The notes: generated by a model from the letters alone, not told the origin. A stretch of 36,159 bases of DNA from Hypsibius dujardini (GCA_001579985.1 LRSR01005308.1:1-36159); one strand, 5' to 3'; shown: positions 1 to 11,094, numbered from the stretch's first letter. Numbers and translations: made by a program.

Positions 1-122
1 AACCACTTGACCATCCCCTGCTCCGCCCCTTTTGCCCATACCCGAACCCTCAGTGTACTCAACCACCTGACCATCCCCTGCTCCGCCCCTTTTGCCCATA
101 CCCCGGACCCTCCAGTCTGCTC
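1..122. repeat. Two-copy 60-bp tandem duplication in a FUBP intron
   Basis: Positions 1-60 and 61-122 are near-identical C-rich copies, each beginning AACCAC and containing TGACCATCCCCTGCTCCGCC. They lie upstream of the first FUBP exon in the window, so probably inside an intron of that gene. No coding signal is seen. Confidence 0.85.
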
Positions 123-221
123 AATCTTGTCGTTGATTGTATAATTGTTGGCATTTGAAGTATTGGTTCTTAGTTTGCCCGTCTGTGTCTTTGACCCGTC
201 TTTTTGCCTTTTCCCCCTCAG

Positions 222-1740
222 CATGCGCGACAGTTGGTCGAAGAAATGATCAACCAACCGGACGGACCGGGCGGTGATCGCGGCGGTCAAGTGCAAGAGC
301 AAATCCGCGTCCCTAGACAATCGGTGGGCGTAATCATTGGGAAAGGTGGTGAAACCATCCGCGACATTCAGAGTGAAACCGGAGCTCGCATTCAGTTTGT
401 CGGTACGTGGTGGTGGGGATGATTTTTCATCTCTCCCTACGCAAGTGTCCGGATCAAATAACTGGATTGTAACGATTTTCCAGACTTACATTCCGACAAT
501 CCCAACGAGACGGAAAAGACCTGCCTGATCAGCGGCCGTCCTCCGCAGGTGCAAGAGGCCAAGAGGATGGTGGAAGGTCTGCTTGCCAACAGCGCCCAGA
601 TGGCTCAGCAAAAACTGATGATGGGAGCACCACAGATGCACCAGAAACCACGCTTCGAGTGCGAGGAGGTCTTCAAGGTGCCGGCGGCGCGAACGGGCGT
701 CGTCATTGGAAAAGGTACTGGTCTTAATTGTTAATTCAGCTGTCGCTTTTCGTGCCGTTTCGTATGAGCTGTCTTCTTTAAGGCGGGGAAACGATTCGAA
801 TGATCTGCGAAAGATCAGGCGCAAAAGTGGAGCTGGATAGGAATCACCCGCAAACGGCGGACGACAGAATCTTTCACATTCGCGGGTCGCGAGAATGCGT
901 GGAAGCGGCCAAGCAGATCATTACGGAAAAGATTGCCGAACAACCGGTATGCCTTCATGCAGCAAATCCGAATTGCATTCAAAAATCGGCGTCGGCTTGG
1001 AACTCGAATCAAACGGATTGCTTTTTCTATTTGATGCCTTCCCTAAATATGAATAGCCAGAGATGTCTTGAATTTGAATAGCCAGAAATAGCTTGAGAAA
1101 TTTCCTTTACAGAGAGGATTCGGCGGAGATAATCGGGGTCCTTCGGGGTAAGTGAGAAGCGTGCTCCTGGTGTCCATAAGTGTCTCAAGGTGTTTCCCGT
1201 CTTGTGGCTTTGGTTTCTCCCAATTGACCTCACTCTTCCTGTAGTGGTCCTAACCGGAACTGGGAAGGTGGACATGGCGGAGGAGTGGGTGGTGGTGGCG
1301 GCTACAACCAGTGGGACAGCAACGCCGGCGGCGGCGACCCCGCCAACGCCTTTTGGCAGGCCTACTGCCAGCAGTATTACAGCCAAATGGGCAGTGCCAT
1401 GCCGGCTGGAGTACCCGGCATGCCGGCGGCACCCTATGGGATGGGTGTCGGCGCACCGGCAGCCCCGACCGGTGGTGACGGCGGCGCCCAGCCGGTGGAT
1501 CCCAGTGCGGCCAGCTACTACTACAACGCCGCGGCGAATCCGCAGCAGGCGGACAACGGGGCCGCAGTCAGCGCCGTCCAGACCACCGAGGACGGCGGGC
1601 AGGACTTTAGTCGGGCGTGGGTCAATTACTACCGCTCCATCGGCCAGCACAAGGAGGCTGACGACCTGGAGGCTTCCCTCAAGGCCAAAGAAAACGGCGG
1701 CGGCACGAATGGCGCAACAGCGACTGCTGCAAGCCAGTAG
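222..1740 (+). CDS. FUBP: FUBP/KHSRP-family KH-domain protein, 3' part (5' exons outside the window)
   Basis: Five exons keep phase: 222-402, 484-714, 783-946, 1113-1147 and 1245-1740 (stop TAG), giving 368 residues in view. The first exons encode a KH domain with a GKGG loop (VPRQSVGVIIGKGGETI, continuing across the junction into DLHSDNPNETEKTCLISG), matching KH3 of FUBP proteins. Exons 2-3 encode a second KH (VPAARTGVVIGKGGETIRM) that fits KH4. The rest is a Gly/Ala/Pro-rich tail ending in DFSRAWVNYYRSIGQHKEADDLE, which resembles the Tyr-rich C-terminal motif of FUBP1 and Drosophila Psi. The family binds single-stranded DNA or RNA in the nucleus and acts in transcription and splicing control. 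KH1 and KH2 would lie upstream. The 35-nt exon 1113-1147 is unusually small. Family assignment is strong; the choice among FUBP1, FUBP2 and FUBP3 orthologues is not possible. Confidence 0.92.
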
Positions 1741-2369
1741 ATGGCGACTTAGTACGCGCCCCTTGTGGCGATTTGTTCTTCTTGTTGTTATCTCTTTATT
1801 ACTCTGGATTTTGTGGGCGGGGAGTGTGCGCCGTCATCTTCTTCTTTCCTGATCAGCAGCAGCGGTCGCACCCCTTTTTTGTATGCGCTGTGTTTTGGTT
1901 GCGAGTTTTTAGCCGCTGTTTTTACATCCTTATTGCCAACTGTACTGTGCTAATATGTACTACACGTGCCGGGGCTGTTTCCCCCCGAAAAGTATGTTCC
2001 AAGGCGGGCGTCACGGAAGTCGTGTTCCTTTTGGAGCTGTGTTTTCTCATGTTTCTAATTTTTTACTGTTACACACACACACACACACACACACATTCAC
2101 TACGGATGGGCGGTGTTCATGTCGTATCAGAGTCATCACACCCGTTCATGTAGATTGATTGATGGATTGTAAATTTGGAACGATGTGGGATTAGACCTCG
2201 GTTCCCTTCCTTTCATTCGTGTACAGTACAAGTAATGTGCACGTGTGCGGTCGTCCAGCCAAGCGACAGTTTCCTGTTGATGCACACTTGAATGAACGAA
2301 TTGCTTTGGCTGGTGAACGAATTTGAAGCGAGACAACCCTGACGTACAATACTTCACTGGTGGCTTGTA

Positions 2370-2682
2370 CACACATGGCCACAGTTTTGGGTGGCAGAGA
2401 TGGAGCCATCAGGGTGGTCTGAGTTTGAGCCGCTCTTGGCTAGAGCTTGCCACTGCTTTCTCCTGAATCTTTGATTTAACGCCCGGCCCAGCGGAAAAAT
2501 GAGATTGAGCAAGCCGCTCTAAATTCCGCTAAAATAAAGAAGTTCAATCAATCGATCAGTCGAGTAAAGGCTGCATAGTCAGCTGTAGTCAAGAGCGCGT
2601 GCGCGCGGTGACTTAATTCGGCTCGAACTCGGACCACTCATTTTGGCTTAAAGTCTGCCATCCAAAATTGTGGCCATGTGTG
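2370..2682 (+). mobile_element. 313-bp MITE with inverted ends and TA flanks, intact copy
   Basis: The left end CACACATGGCCACAGTTTTG, extending to GGTGGCAG, is the reverse complement of the right end CTGCC...AAAATTGTGGCCATGTGTG with two mismatches over about 27 bp. TA dinucleotides at 2368-2369 and 2683-2684 flank it, as expected of a TA target-site duplication. There is no coding capacity. TA duplication and short inverted ends are typical of non-autonomous Tc1/mariner-class elements; that superfamily is an inference. A truncated relative lies in the opposite orientation at 8552-8822. Confidence 0.75.
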
Positions 2683-2969
2683 TAGTAGCAGTAATAGTAG
2701 GGACTCGGTTATGTGCCAGTAATTGCAGAGAGCAGGGATCGGTTCATGATTGCCCGAAATCGTATTCAGTATTGTACGTACAATATAACACCTAACCTTA
2801 TTCAGTGCTGCATGTACATTGTGTAAGACCACAGGCGAAGCGGTGTCTGTGGTCTGGAGGTGTTGCTACATTGGTACGCCATGGTCGGAGAAATGCATGT
2901 GACAAATTGACGCCGGGGAAAAACTGATTAACCGAGTTCGGACTCTCGGTGTGTCGTTACTGGTACACT

Positions 2970-3042
2970 GCATGTGCATGTGCATGTGCATGTGCGTGTG
3001 CATGTGCATGTGCATGTGCATGTGCATGTGCATGTGCATGCA
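2970..3042. repeat. (CATGTG)n hexamer satellite
   Basis: About twelve copies of CATGTG with one G-for-A variant. The array is a pure alternation of purine and pyrimidine, the classical composition of Z-DNA-forming tracts. ORFs of Cys-Ala or His-Met repeats on either strand are artefacts of the array. Confidence 0.95.
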
Positions 3043-3726
3043 CAGGTAGATGGACCCGGTGGGCGATTGTCGCGCTTTCTCGGTGTCCCGCTGCGAACAG
3101 CGCAAATGGTTTTTTTATTCCGATATTTCATGTACCGTTCTTCATAATGGCTCCCCACAATGAAACCATCAGCGTGCAGGTATTCCAAAAAAGAACTACT
3201 GCAGTCGAAAGAACTGCCAAGACCGACGTACACAAGCGATGCCTGTCAAGCCATTAACGACCGAGATGAGAGCCGCAACTCTTATTCAAAACTTCAGACG
3301 TTCTTCGAAAATGACCAACCAATTCTGTTCGATTGTGGGATTGACCATTGTCCGACAAAAAAAAAACCGACAGACGCGATCACCGAATGACGTTAATGCC
3401 TTTTCCATGCCGTGGGACACCTTGTTAGTGCTCGCGTTAGTTAATCTTTCTTCCGGTCGGGAAGTGTCTCGTCCACCGACATGTGGGATAGAAATAAGAA
3501 AGATCCTCTCGGTGAAAGAGAACTTTTGCCATGCTCAAGGAGACAGCTTTATATTTATATTACAGTAAAGAGTGGTATGAGTGAGTAATAACTACATTCC
3601 TATTACATATACAAGCTAAGACAGTTCAAAGCATCGAGTCTAAGATTGGACACACAAGAATCCAAATGCGGTTTGGTTTAATTAGCTCGCGCTTCACGGG
3701 CTGACAGGTTTATGGTCATTAACGAT

Positions 3727-3763
3727 CAGCGACCCGGGTCGCTGAGGAGCCGGTCGGCTCCTC
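3727..3763. other. Two abutting perfect hairpins
   Basis: CAGCGACCCGGGTCGCTG (3727-3744) is an 18-bp perfect palindrome. It is joined directly to GAGGAGCCGGTCGGCTCCTC (3744-3763), a 9-bp perfect stem with a 2-nt loop. The two share one base. The flanks are AT-rich and non-coding. Function is unknown. Confidence 0.85.
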
Positions 3764-4400
3764 ACTATATTATTGCTGCTCTTTTGGAAAAGTCCCGTCT
3801 TGCAACAACACTGTCTTTGGCCTGTTTTAACATATGACCACGACAGTTGTGGACAATTTTAGACTTGTAGACGGAAAGGCGGAAACACCGCAGAAAACAT
3901 TGCGGACTTTTGCGAAAACAAGTAGGCGTGAATAAATTAGCTCAGCTCATTAATGGGCAGTTGTTCATTAGAAGTACGGCTAACACGAAACCCTTCACCC
4001 TTCAAGCCTCGACAATTAATGACGTCTCCAATTTTGTGTTGTTTTCGTCTGGTAATCTGTCTAGAAAATGAACACAGACACACATACGTTTATTTGCACG
4101 TTTTTCAGGCAGTGGAAAGAAGCGGCGACCTGCAGGCACGCTCGTCAATTTTATCGCGACTCCGCCCACCCACGAAAGGTCAACTGACCCATCAATTGCG
4201 ACGGCAGACGCGTTAATCTGTATCGTAATCAGGGACACGTGTGCGGCAGCCACTTGCTGTGGCAGTAATAATGAGTAGTGAACACTCGTTACTCGTACTT
4301 CCATTTTGTCGAACAAAAATATCGGTTTCGTTTAGCCTACGGTCTAATGCGCGTCTCTGTTTCCTGAACAAAAAACTCACCGGACAATAGTCATGTCTGG

Positions 4401-4567
4401 GACACAGACACAGACACAGACACAGACACAGACACAGACACAGACACAGACACAGACACAGACACAGACACAGACAACGATGCAGACACAGACACAGACA
4501 ACGACGCAGACACAGACACAGACAACGACGCAGACACAGACACAGACAACGATGCAGACACAGACAA
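4401..4567. repeat. (CAGACA)n satellite with 24-bp higher-order units
   Basis: A run of CAGACA hexamers is followed by 24-bp higher-order units, each three hexamers plus ACGACG or ACGATG. The resulting Thr-Gln ORF on the plus strand and the Ser-Val/Cys-Leu ORFs on the minus strand are read-outs of the array and have no independent support. Confidence 0.95.
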
Positions 4568-5584
4568 AGACAGTTGCTTCTCAAAGAGGCTCCACAAAAG
4601 TCATCTCTAAAATTTTTTACTATGATACAAAATTCATCTCCCTGTTCTAGCCGCATCGACAGCGCCTCAAAAACGTTCTTTGACCGAACAATTTTTCTAT
4701 TCTATTAAATCACTAAACCCACATGGCACTCTGTGGTGTTTAAATTTCGGCTGTCACTTCGATGGGACAGGGGCAAGAGAGATGAGCGCGCGACTGGTAA
4801 TAACTTTTCCGTCGTGTTAGACCAGTATTATTAGGAAACAATTTTTCCGGCAAAACAAGGAGCTCGCCTGTTCTTCTTCTTTGAGCCGCGCCCTCATTTT
4901 TTTTCTCAAATAGTTTTCGACAGCGGCGCGCTGCAAAGCAGCCGCAGCAGCACTCTACTCTCTCTCTCTTTCTCTCTAGCTCTTGTTCGGTGTAGTAGTA
5001 GGGCATGTTATCATAATAAATGTGAAAGTCGTATTACAGGCGTATTCTGTGTATTTGCACACTTCATCATATACTGCGGCAGTGGTCGTCTTAGTGTGCT
5101 ACACAGTAAAACCGGCGCGCGCGGTGATGATGATGCCACCACGCAGTCTTTTGAGATCGTAAAAAGTGTGTTCTCTCCTGCGTCGGAAAGAGAGCAAAAA
5201 GTGATGAAGAGAGATTTGAGAACTTTATGCTTGCGTGTATGTGTGTGTCCAGTTGCGCGCTCTAAGCTTCTGTTGGTTTATTTACGACGAAGAAGAACCG
5301 TTGAGGAAGTGTATGACGTGCAGAATGACGGAGAGCTCGAGGCAAAAAATTGAACTGGACGCCGGATATATATACTGAGTGAGTGCACCGAGGATGTGGT
5401 GTTGTGTGCCCTAATTTCAAAGCATAAACTGTTGTGTGGAATGATTTTTATCCTCGGCGTCGTCGGGGACCTCTTTTCTGGACTATAAAGTTGGAATAGT
5501 TCGACACCGGCTGAAACTCATTTTTGACACCCGGTGTGAGTAAAATCACCAGCCACTCCTTGTTTAACGGTAAGTGTAATACTA

Positions 5585-5730
5585 CCACAGTAAAATCTTT
5601 ACTAAATATTTTTCTAAATACTTCCAGTTTCTTTCAGCAAATAATTTCAGTCTGTCTGGATTCAACAGGCAGTTTGAAGAAAAAGCAGACAGACAGGCAA
5701 ATAGACAGACAGACAAACAGTCAGACAGAC

Positions 5731-5769
<39 letters not shown>

Positions 5770-5893
5770 GCTCCCGAGAGCGAGTCCGGGTCCACAGTAA
5801 AATCTTTAGTAAATAGATTTTTAAAGTACTTCCAGTTTCTTTCAGCAAATAGTTTCATCCTGTCTCGATTCAACAGGCAGTTTGAAGAAAAAG
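5585..5893. repeat. 101-bp direct repeats flanking an (ACAG)n array
   Basis: Copies at 5585-5685 and 5792-5893 (starting CCACAGTAAAATCTTTA, ending TTGAAGAAAAAG) are highly similar direct repeats. Between them lie an (ACAG)n tract and the sequence AGAGCTCCCGAGAGCG (5767-5782). That 16-mer recurs next to another GACA array at 22266-22281. Confidence 0.9.
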
Positions 5894-6664
5894 TTTACTA
5901 TTCCATATTAGTCAGTATTTGTATTTTCAAAGATATGTTCGCTTGTTTTTGTCATGATTGGTTCTTGAGAGTTGAGAAGCCACGCTGATTTATGATTGGT
6001 TTCTGCGCAGTGATGTCGTCCTGTCATCTGCGTGGTTCCTTTTGCTAAACAAGTACCGCTTTTATGGCTTTTCCGCTTTCTGAGTTTTTGACTGCTGATT
6101 GATTGTTAGTCAAAACAGCCATCGGTAAGTTATGGCTTGTAGTTATCGGTCAACAGACTTTTTATCCACTGGACCACCATGTATTAGAACATGCACAACA
6201 CAACGTCACGTTTCATGTTTCGCAGAAATGGTCAAGCTGCAAGCTAGTTCCTTAACCGGTTTCTTTCTTTACTTTTCCCTACGCGTAATTCCTCCTCGAT
6301 GAGGCCATTCAATTCAACGGAAAACAACCCCAAAATTTGGAGCCTTTTTGGGAAAGAAAACGGCAATTGTACCCCAGCAAAATACATTACTTTAATTTCA
6401 CAACGGTTGTGGGTGGATCAGGGTTGTGCCGTACCTTTTTTTTCTGGCGGCATAAATTGACCATTTGATCGATCTATAGACTTTCGTATAATCGCTACAA
6501 TTATTCGTCTGTCTATTTGTTTTAAGCTGATAATTCACTTTTAAATCCTAAATCTTCATGCATTGTCTGAATTACAAACTATAATGTAGTACAATGATTC
6601 TTACTGTTAACCCCAGTCTAAAACAAAATATAGTTCTTATTGAGTTATTTAAAAGACCCATATA

Positions 6665-6731
6665 AACAGACAGACAGACAAACAGACAGACAAACAAACA
6701 AACAGATAGACAGACAGGCAGACAGACAGGC

Positions 6732-6768
<37 letters not shown>

Positions 6769-6769
6769 G
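6665..6769. repeat. (GACA)n microsatellite
   Basis: Tetramer array of about 105 bp with interspersed AACA and GGCA variants. It is intergenic, about 290 bp upstream of the ORF that starts at 7055. Confidence 0.97.
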
Positions 6770-7054
6770 TAATATCTTTGTGGAAGTTTTAGTAGAGCCT
6801 TATCTTCTATTTCGCAGTCTTCCACGCATAGACCTGCACCCGTGTTTCAGAGGAGCCAAAAATCCCGCGGTCTTACTAATGGGTCCGCCATTTCATCAAC
6901 CATCTTTTGCTCGGTTGCAGAGATGATCCTCTTCCGGTAATCTACGCTGGAATACCTTTCTTGAAACGCCACCTTCAACGACCAGAAAATTAGGAAAAAA
7001 CGGAAACCGATTATTAATCCAATCGGAGCGACACGCCCAACGACTACACGACTG

Positions 7055-8335
7055 ATGGCGAACCCCAAAACAACCCACTTCCCCACGGCGACATACTCCA
7101 CGGCGAACCGTCAAGTTAACCACGCCCTCTTCCCCGCACCGGCAACTTCCGTATCCTCCTCCTCCTCCGGCCCGGCCAACCGTCGAACTGCAGCTCTACA
7201 TCAAGATGAAGGCCAGAAGTGTATCATTCAAAGAGGAGCGCGACCGTCAGCCGCAGCAATACCAAACAACCATCCAGCTTCTTCTTCTTCCCCGTCCCCC
7301 TCATCCTCATCCTCTCCGTATATCAGCAGCAGTACGAACGGCCCCAACAGCCGCTACTATCCATCACGCGATTACTACGACGATACTGCTGCTGGTAACA
7401 CCTTCCCCCGGCAGGACGACTACCGACGACGACCGGACCACCCTTCAACCTACACGACAAGCACTCAGCACAGCAACAGCAGCGGAAAGACTCGTCCGAC
7501 CACTTTCCCCCTAAACCACTACGTCACTAATCCTCCCTCGTCGACGGCAGCAGCAGCAGCAGCAGCAAATTCCAAGACGAGTCACGCTTCCACCGACGAG
7601 GACGTGACTCCTCCTACCCTCCTCGCTGGCGGTGCGGTAGCCGGAAAAAGTATGAATTATTATTATGCGCACGACGGCGGCAGCAGCAGTGGCCGCCGAG
7701 ACGGCAACGACGACGGCAGACAAAACTCGCATTTCCACCCCAGATCATCATCATCATCATCAGCAGCAGCAGCAGCAGTGCTGCATAACAGCATGCCGCA
7801 GGCGAGGAATTCAAGTGGCGGCGGTGGTGGAGGTGGTACCACCTCCATCGGCAACAATGTACAGTCTCCGTCTCCGTCGTCTCCTTCACCGCAGCAGCAG
7901 CAGCAGCAGAACGGCGGCGGTCTCGGTTATAATTCCGACTTCTCACTGCACCTCCACCGCGACACCACTCCCCCGCTGTCGATGAGACTTTCCATGCCCT
8001 TTCGCACGGCCTTCTCCAGACATGTCGGCGGACTAGGCGGCCAGCAGCGGGACAACTCCTCCGGCGGGAATAACGGCGGCGGCGGCGGACGACCCTTCGG
8101 TCGGGGCGATTTGTTTCGTGAGGATTTTATGGATAACGACTTTTTTGACCGGCCATTTGGATTTACGGATAATCCTACCGCGGCGCCGACGGGCGGTGGC
8201 GGTCTTGGGAGACAACGATCGCCGTTTTTGGCGTCTGCCTTTTCCGGCGCCGGTGCGGATGACCTTTTTGCGGGGTTTGACGATAACGGTGAGTCACACG
8301 GAGCCGCAACCTTTTCTTTTGGGGGGAGGAATTAA
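7055..8335 (+). CDS. Low-complexity Ser/Gly/Asn/Gln-rich protein, function unknown
   Basis: A 426-codon ORF starts at ATG 7055, closely preceded by an in-frame TGA. It carries runs of Ser, Ala, Gly, His and Gln (CAG and CAN tracts). Its C-terminal third is rich in Gly, Phe and Asp (REDFMDNDFFDRPFGF, then RSPFLASAFSGAGADDLFAGFDD), recalling the G/F regions of DnaJB proteins, but no J domain or alpha-crystallin domain is present. A strong splice donor (GTGAGT) at 8289 could end a first coding exon at 8288 in phase 1, in which case the last 15 codons would be intronic. I found no matching phase-1 acceptor exon nearby. The length of the open frame against its neighbours supports coding. Most of the protein is predicted disordered. 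Family not recognised. Confidence 0.6.
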   Translation: MANPKTTHFPTATYSTANRQVNHALFPAPATSVSSSSSGPANRRTAALHQDEGQKCIIQRGARPSAAAIPNNHPASSSSPSPSSSSSPYISSSTNGPNSRYYPSRDYYDDTAAGNTFPRQDDYRRRPDHPSTYTTSTQHSNSSGKTRPTTFPLNHYVTNPPSSTAAAAAAANSKTSHASTDEDVTPPTLLAGGAVAGKSMNYYYAHDGGSSSGRRDGNDDGRQNSHFHPRSSSSSSAAAAAVLHNSMPQARNSSGGGGGGGTTSIGNNVQSPSPSSPSPQQQQQQNGGGLGYNSDFSLHLHRDTTPPLSMRLSMPFRTAFSRHVGGLGGQQRDNSSGGNNGGGGGRPFGRGDLFREDFMDNDFFDRPFGFTDNPTAAPTGGGGLGRQRSPFLASAFSGAGADDLFAGFDDNGESHGAATFSFGGRN

Positions 8336-8446
8336 TTGTGATGTATTTTGGTTCCGTGGCACAAGTGAAAAAATATGCATTAATATAAATACCTGAGACA
8401 AGCGAGGATGTTGAATCAGTATGAGCAAGGTTTGTGTGAAGGAACT

Positions 8447-8516
8447 GGCCGTTTAATTGGCGGTTCTATTAGGCCGTTTATTTGGCGGTCTTATTAGGCC
8501 GTTTAATTGGCGGTCG
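8447..8516. repeat. 25-bp tandem repeat, three copies
   Basis: Units start at 8447, 8472 and 8497, each GGCCGTTTAATTGGCGGT or a one-base variant (TATT for AATT) followed by a 7-nt spacer; the third is incomplete. The array lies about 35 bp from the truncated MITE copy. Confidence 0.9.
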
Positions 8517-8551
8517 ACGTGTTGATTTTACCATTATGGCTTAATTGTGTA

Positions 8552-8822
8552 AGCCGAATTAAGTCACCGCGCACACGCGCTCTCGACCACAGCTGACCAT
8601 GCAGTCTTTACTCGATTGATCGATTGATTGAACTTGTTTATTTTAGCGGATTTTAGAGCGGCTTGCTCAATCTCATTTTTCCGCTGGGCCGGGCGTTAAA
8701 TCAAAGATTCAGGAGAAAGCAGTGGCAAGCTCTAGCCAAGAGTGGCTCAAACTCAGACCACCCTGATGGCTCAAACTCAGACCGCCCTGATGGCTCGAAT
8801 TCTGCCACCCAAAATTGTGGCC
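8552..8822 (-). mobile_element. Truncated, inverted copy of the 2370-2682 MITE
   Basis: Reverse-complement similarity to the intact copy runs from AGCCGAATTAAGTCACCGCG to the CCACCCAAAATTGTGGCC end. The terminal segment on the 8552 side is missing. This copy also has an internal 24-bp tandem duplication (8751-8774 and 8775-8798) absent from the intact copy. The two copies form an inverted pair about 6 kb apart around the 7055 gene. Confidence 0.8.
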
Positions 8823-9081
8823 GTAGACAGAGAACTTGATTAGGTTAACTTAAAAAATGCATGTACGTTAGTTATCGTGCGAATTTGTGCGACTTGGAGT
8901 GGAGGTGATTACTAATTAGTCAACAAGTCTTCTTCTGTTCGAGCAAAAACGGGGACAGAAATCATCTCTTCGTTCCATTTCCATCAGCCACATGAAAAAT
9001 ACACATCGAGAAGAAGAAAAAAAACACACATAATTCGTGCTATAGAGAGCAACGCGTGATGATCGCGCCTCGAACAGCAGC

Positions 9082-9082
9082 A

Positions 9083-9119
<37 letters not shown>

Positions 9120-9120
9120 T

Positions 9121-9154
<34 letters not shown>

Positions 9155-9171
9155 AGAGAGAGAGAGAGAGA
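9082..9171. repeat. (GA)n microsatellite
   Basis: Interrupted GA dinucleotide tract with two GATGAA interruptions. Ser-Leu ORFs on the opposite strand are artefacts of it. Confidence 0.97.
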
Positions 9172-10011
9172 CCGCTGCCGGCACGTAACATATTTGTTCA
9201 GATGGTTTTTTCGCGAGAGCGCTGGAGAGAAAGTTTACTTACTCAACTCAAGCCATGCGCGTGTGCGCAAGCGCACTTCCCTTCTCAACCCGCGAGAGCC
9301 TTGGCTTGCAGCGGACGAAACGAGAAAATATGTGTCTGTTAAAAATAGCCCAAGAATCTCAAGATCACTTTCTGCCGAGCAATGCGGAATTGCCGGCCGG
9401 GGTGCCAGCTGGCCGTGTAGTCCTCGTATAGTGAGTGGACCATCGAAGCAGAGAAGGCATGTACTGTAGTAATTCGCAAAAGAGAGCTCCCAGAAAGAGC
9501 GGGGTGACCGAAAGGGGAGCAGAGGATGAAAATGCTTCCCCTCACGTCACACTTGTCTCTTTTTGTGGTATTCTGTCCCGGTGTGGTTTGTGTTGACGCC
9601 GAAGCGTGGAAATATCTACGATGCGGACACTCGCGCGAAATGGAGATAAAATTGCTTCCGAAGTTTTGTGGTCGACGGCCGGATCGGATCCGCTCGAGTC
9701 TCCCGACGTTTGTATATGTAGTGTTAAAAGTTCTGGAGGAGAGGAGATAAGGCGGCAGGGTGAGGGACCGGGAAAGATTGAGTGTCGGTTACTTGAACGT
9801 GATCTGATACTACTCGTATACTCCGTATCGTAAAACCCATTCAGGCGGGATCTGGGTTTACGAGTTTCCCACTAAATCATAAATGAAGCGAAGAAGTCTT
9901 CCGCTTTGCTTGCCTATGCCTCTCTTTGAATTTCTGTCTGAATTTTCTTCTGTGGGATGATTCTGTTATGCTAGACTGTGTAAGAAGTCTATGGCATGTG
10001 TCTATTCCGTT

Positions 10012-10015
10012 TGTT

Positions 10016-10048
<33 letters not shown>

Positions 10049-10146
10049 ACTTGTATGTTTGTCTGTCTGTCTGTCTATCTGTCTGTCTGCCTGTCTACCT
10101 GCTTGCCTGCCTGCCTGTGTGTCTGTGTGTCTGTGTGTCTGTCTGA
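10012..10146. repeat. (CTGT)n-type microsatellite
   Basis: Imperfect CTGT/TTGT/CTGC tetramers with a GTGTCT section at the end. Intergenic. Confidence 0.95.
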
Positions 10147-10928
10147 AGTGCAGTTTTCCTTGCCTGCTTCTCTTTATACCTTACGCAGACGGACTGTAGT
10201 ATCTAGCGATCTGCAGCGCAGTCCGGAGCAAATTGTGTAGAGTATAGCATGTTGCAGCTTGCAGCGATCCCGGCACACTCGGAGGAAATTACCACCATTT
10301 AGGCTTTTCTAATCTGTCAAAGTCATTACTGGTGTAAACGTTGATGTGCTTCCTCTTCTCGCTCTCCGCGTAGTGTCTCTCTCTCTATCTGCCTGTCTGG
10401 CTCGTGAGTCCGCGAGATTGTCGTCTGCCGATCACACACAAAGCGATCAGCTGCCGGCATCACACCACGAGCTCTCACATCACAACAAGACCTCTCCATC
10501 GCTTAGAGAACTCTCAGCGACAGTCCCTGGTCGCGGGGGAGGTCTCGTGGTGGTGGTGTGGCGGCCGGCGACGACGACACGCTGTCAGCTGAATTGCTCA
10601 TTAAACTCATTGTGCACATCCGTAGCAGTTCTATGTGATCTCGCGCTCCCTTTTTAAATGAGTCCCTGTGCAATGGACAAAAGCGAATAAAACGCAGCAT
10701 TCCCATTTAGATGAACGTGTATGATAAGTAGTTTGATGTGTGCTGTCCCATTTGATTTATTCCAAGGGGACGCGACGCTTTCCCAAAATTGGCACTTCGG
10801 ACAGGGAAAAGCTCTTTCCGCTTCCGCTTTGGCTACTTGGGTCGTGTTGCTCTTGAACAGTAGATTTAGTATGGGAGACCGCTTCTTATCTCCGTAGTCC
10901 GTATCAGAAACCGTGCATAGATTGGTTT

Positions 10929-11094
10929 ATGTGTCTGTGTCTGTGTGTCTGTGTGTCTGTGTCTGTGTCTGTGTCTGTGTCTGTGTCTGTGTCTGTGTCT
11001 GTGTCTGTGTCTGTGTCTGTGTCTGTGTCTGTGTCTGTGTGTCTGTGTGTCTGTGTCTGTGTCTGTGTCTGTGTCTGTGTCTGTGTCTGCGGCT
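10929..11094. repeat. (TGTCTG)n hexamer satellite
   Basis: About 165 bp of TGTCTG/TGTGTC units. Long open frames on both strands here are produced by the hexamer, whose period is a multiple of three. Confidence 0.95.

Larger units (their letters stand above)
1741..7054. other. Gene-poor intergenic stretch, repeat-rich
   Basis: It contains the FUBP 3' UTR (with a CA run at about 2070-2094), the MITE, and hexamer and tetramer satellites. Short ORFs here are mostly translations of satellites or look non-protein-like. I see no splice-consistent exon chain and no RNA gene. Confidence 0.6.

Noticed and set aside
1027-1650. 207-codon minus-strand ORF opposite FUBP
   Set aside because: It is a shadow of the GC-rich coding strand of FUBP exon 5 and neighbouring introns.
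4213-4656. 147-codon minus-strand and 85-codon plus-strand ORFs of Cys-Leu or Thr-Gln repeats
   Set aside because: The hexamer satellite keeps several frames open on both strands; there is no start context, splice sites or non-repeat domain.
6955-6970. Heat-shock element upstream of the 7055 gene
   Set aside because: Only a two-unit TTC-TT-GAA match is present; three contiguous units are needed for a convincing site.
8552-8822. tRNA-derived SINE with A-box and B-box-like words
   Set aside because: The box-like words are weak and in the wrong place, and the intact copy has inverted ends and TA flanks, which fit a DNA-type MITE better.
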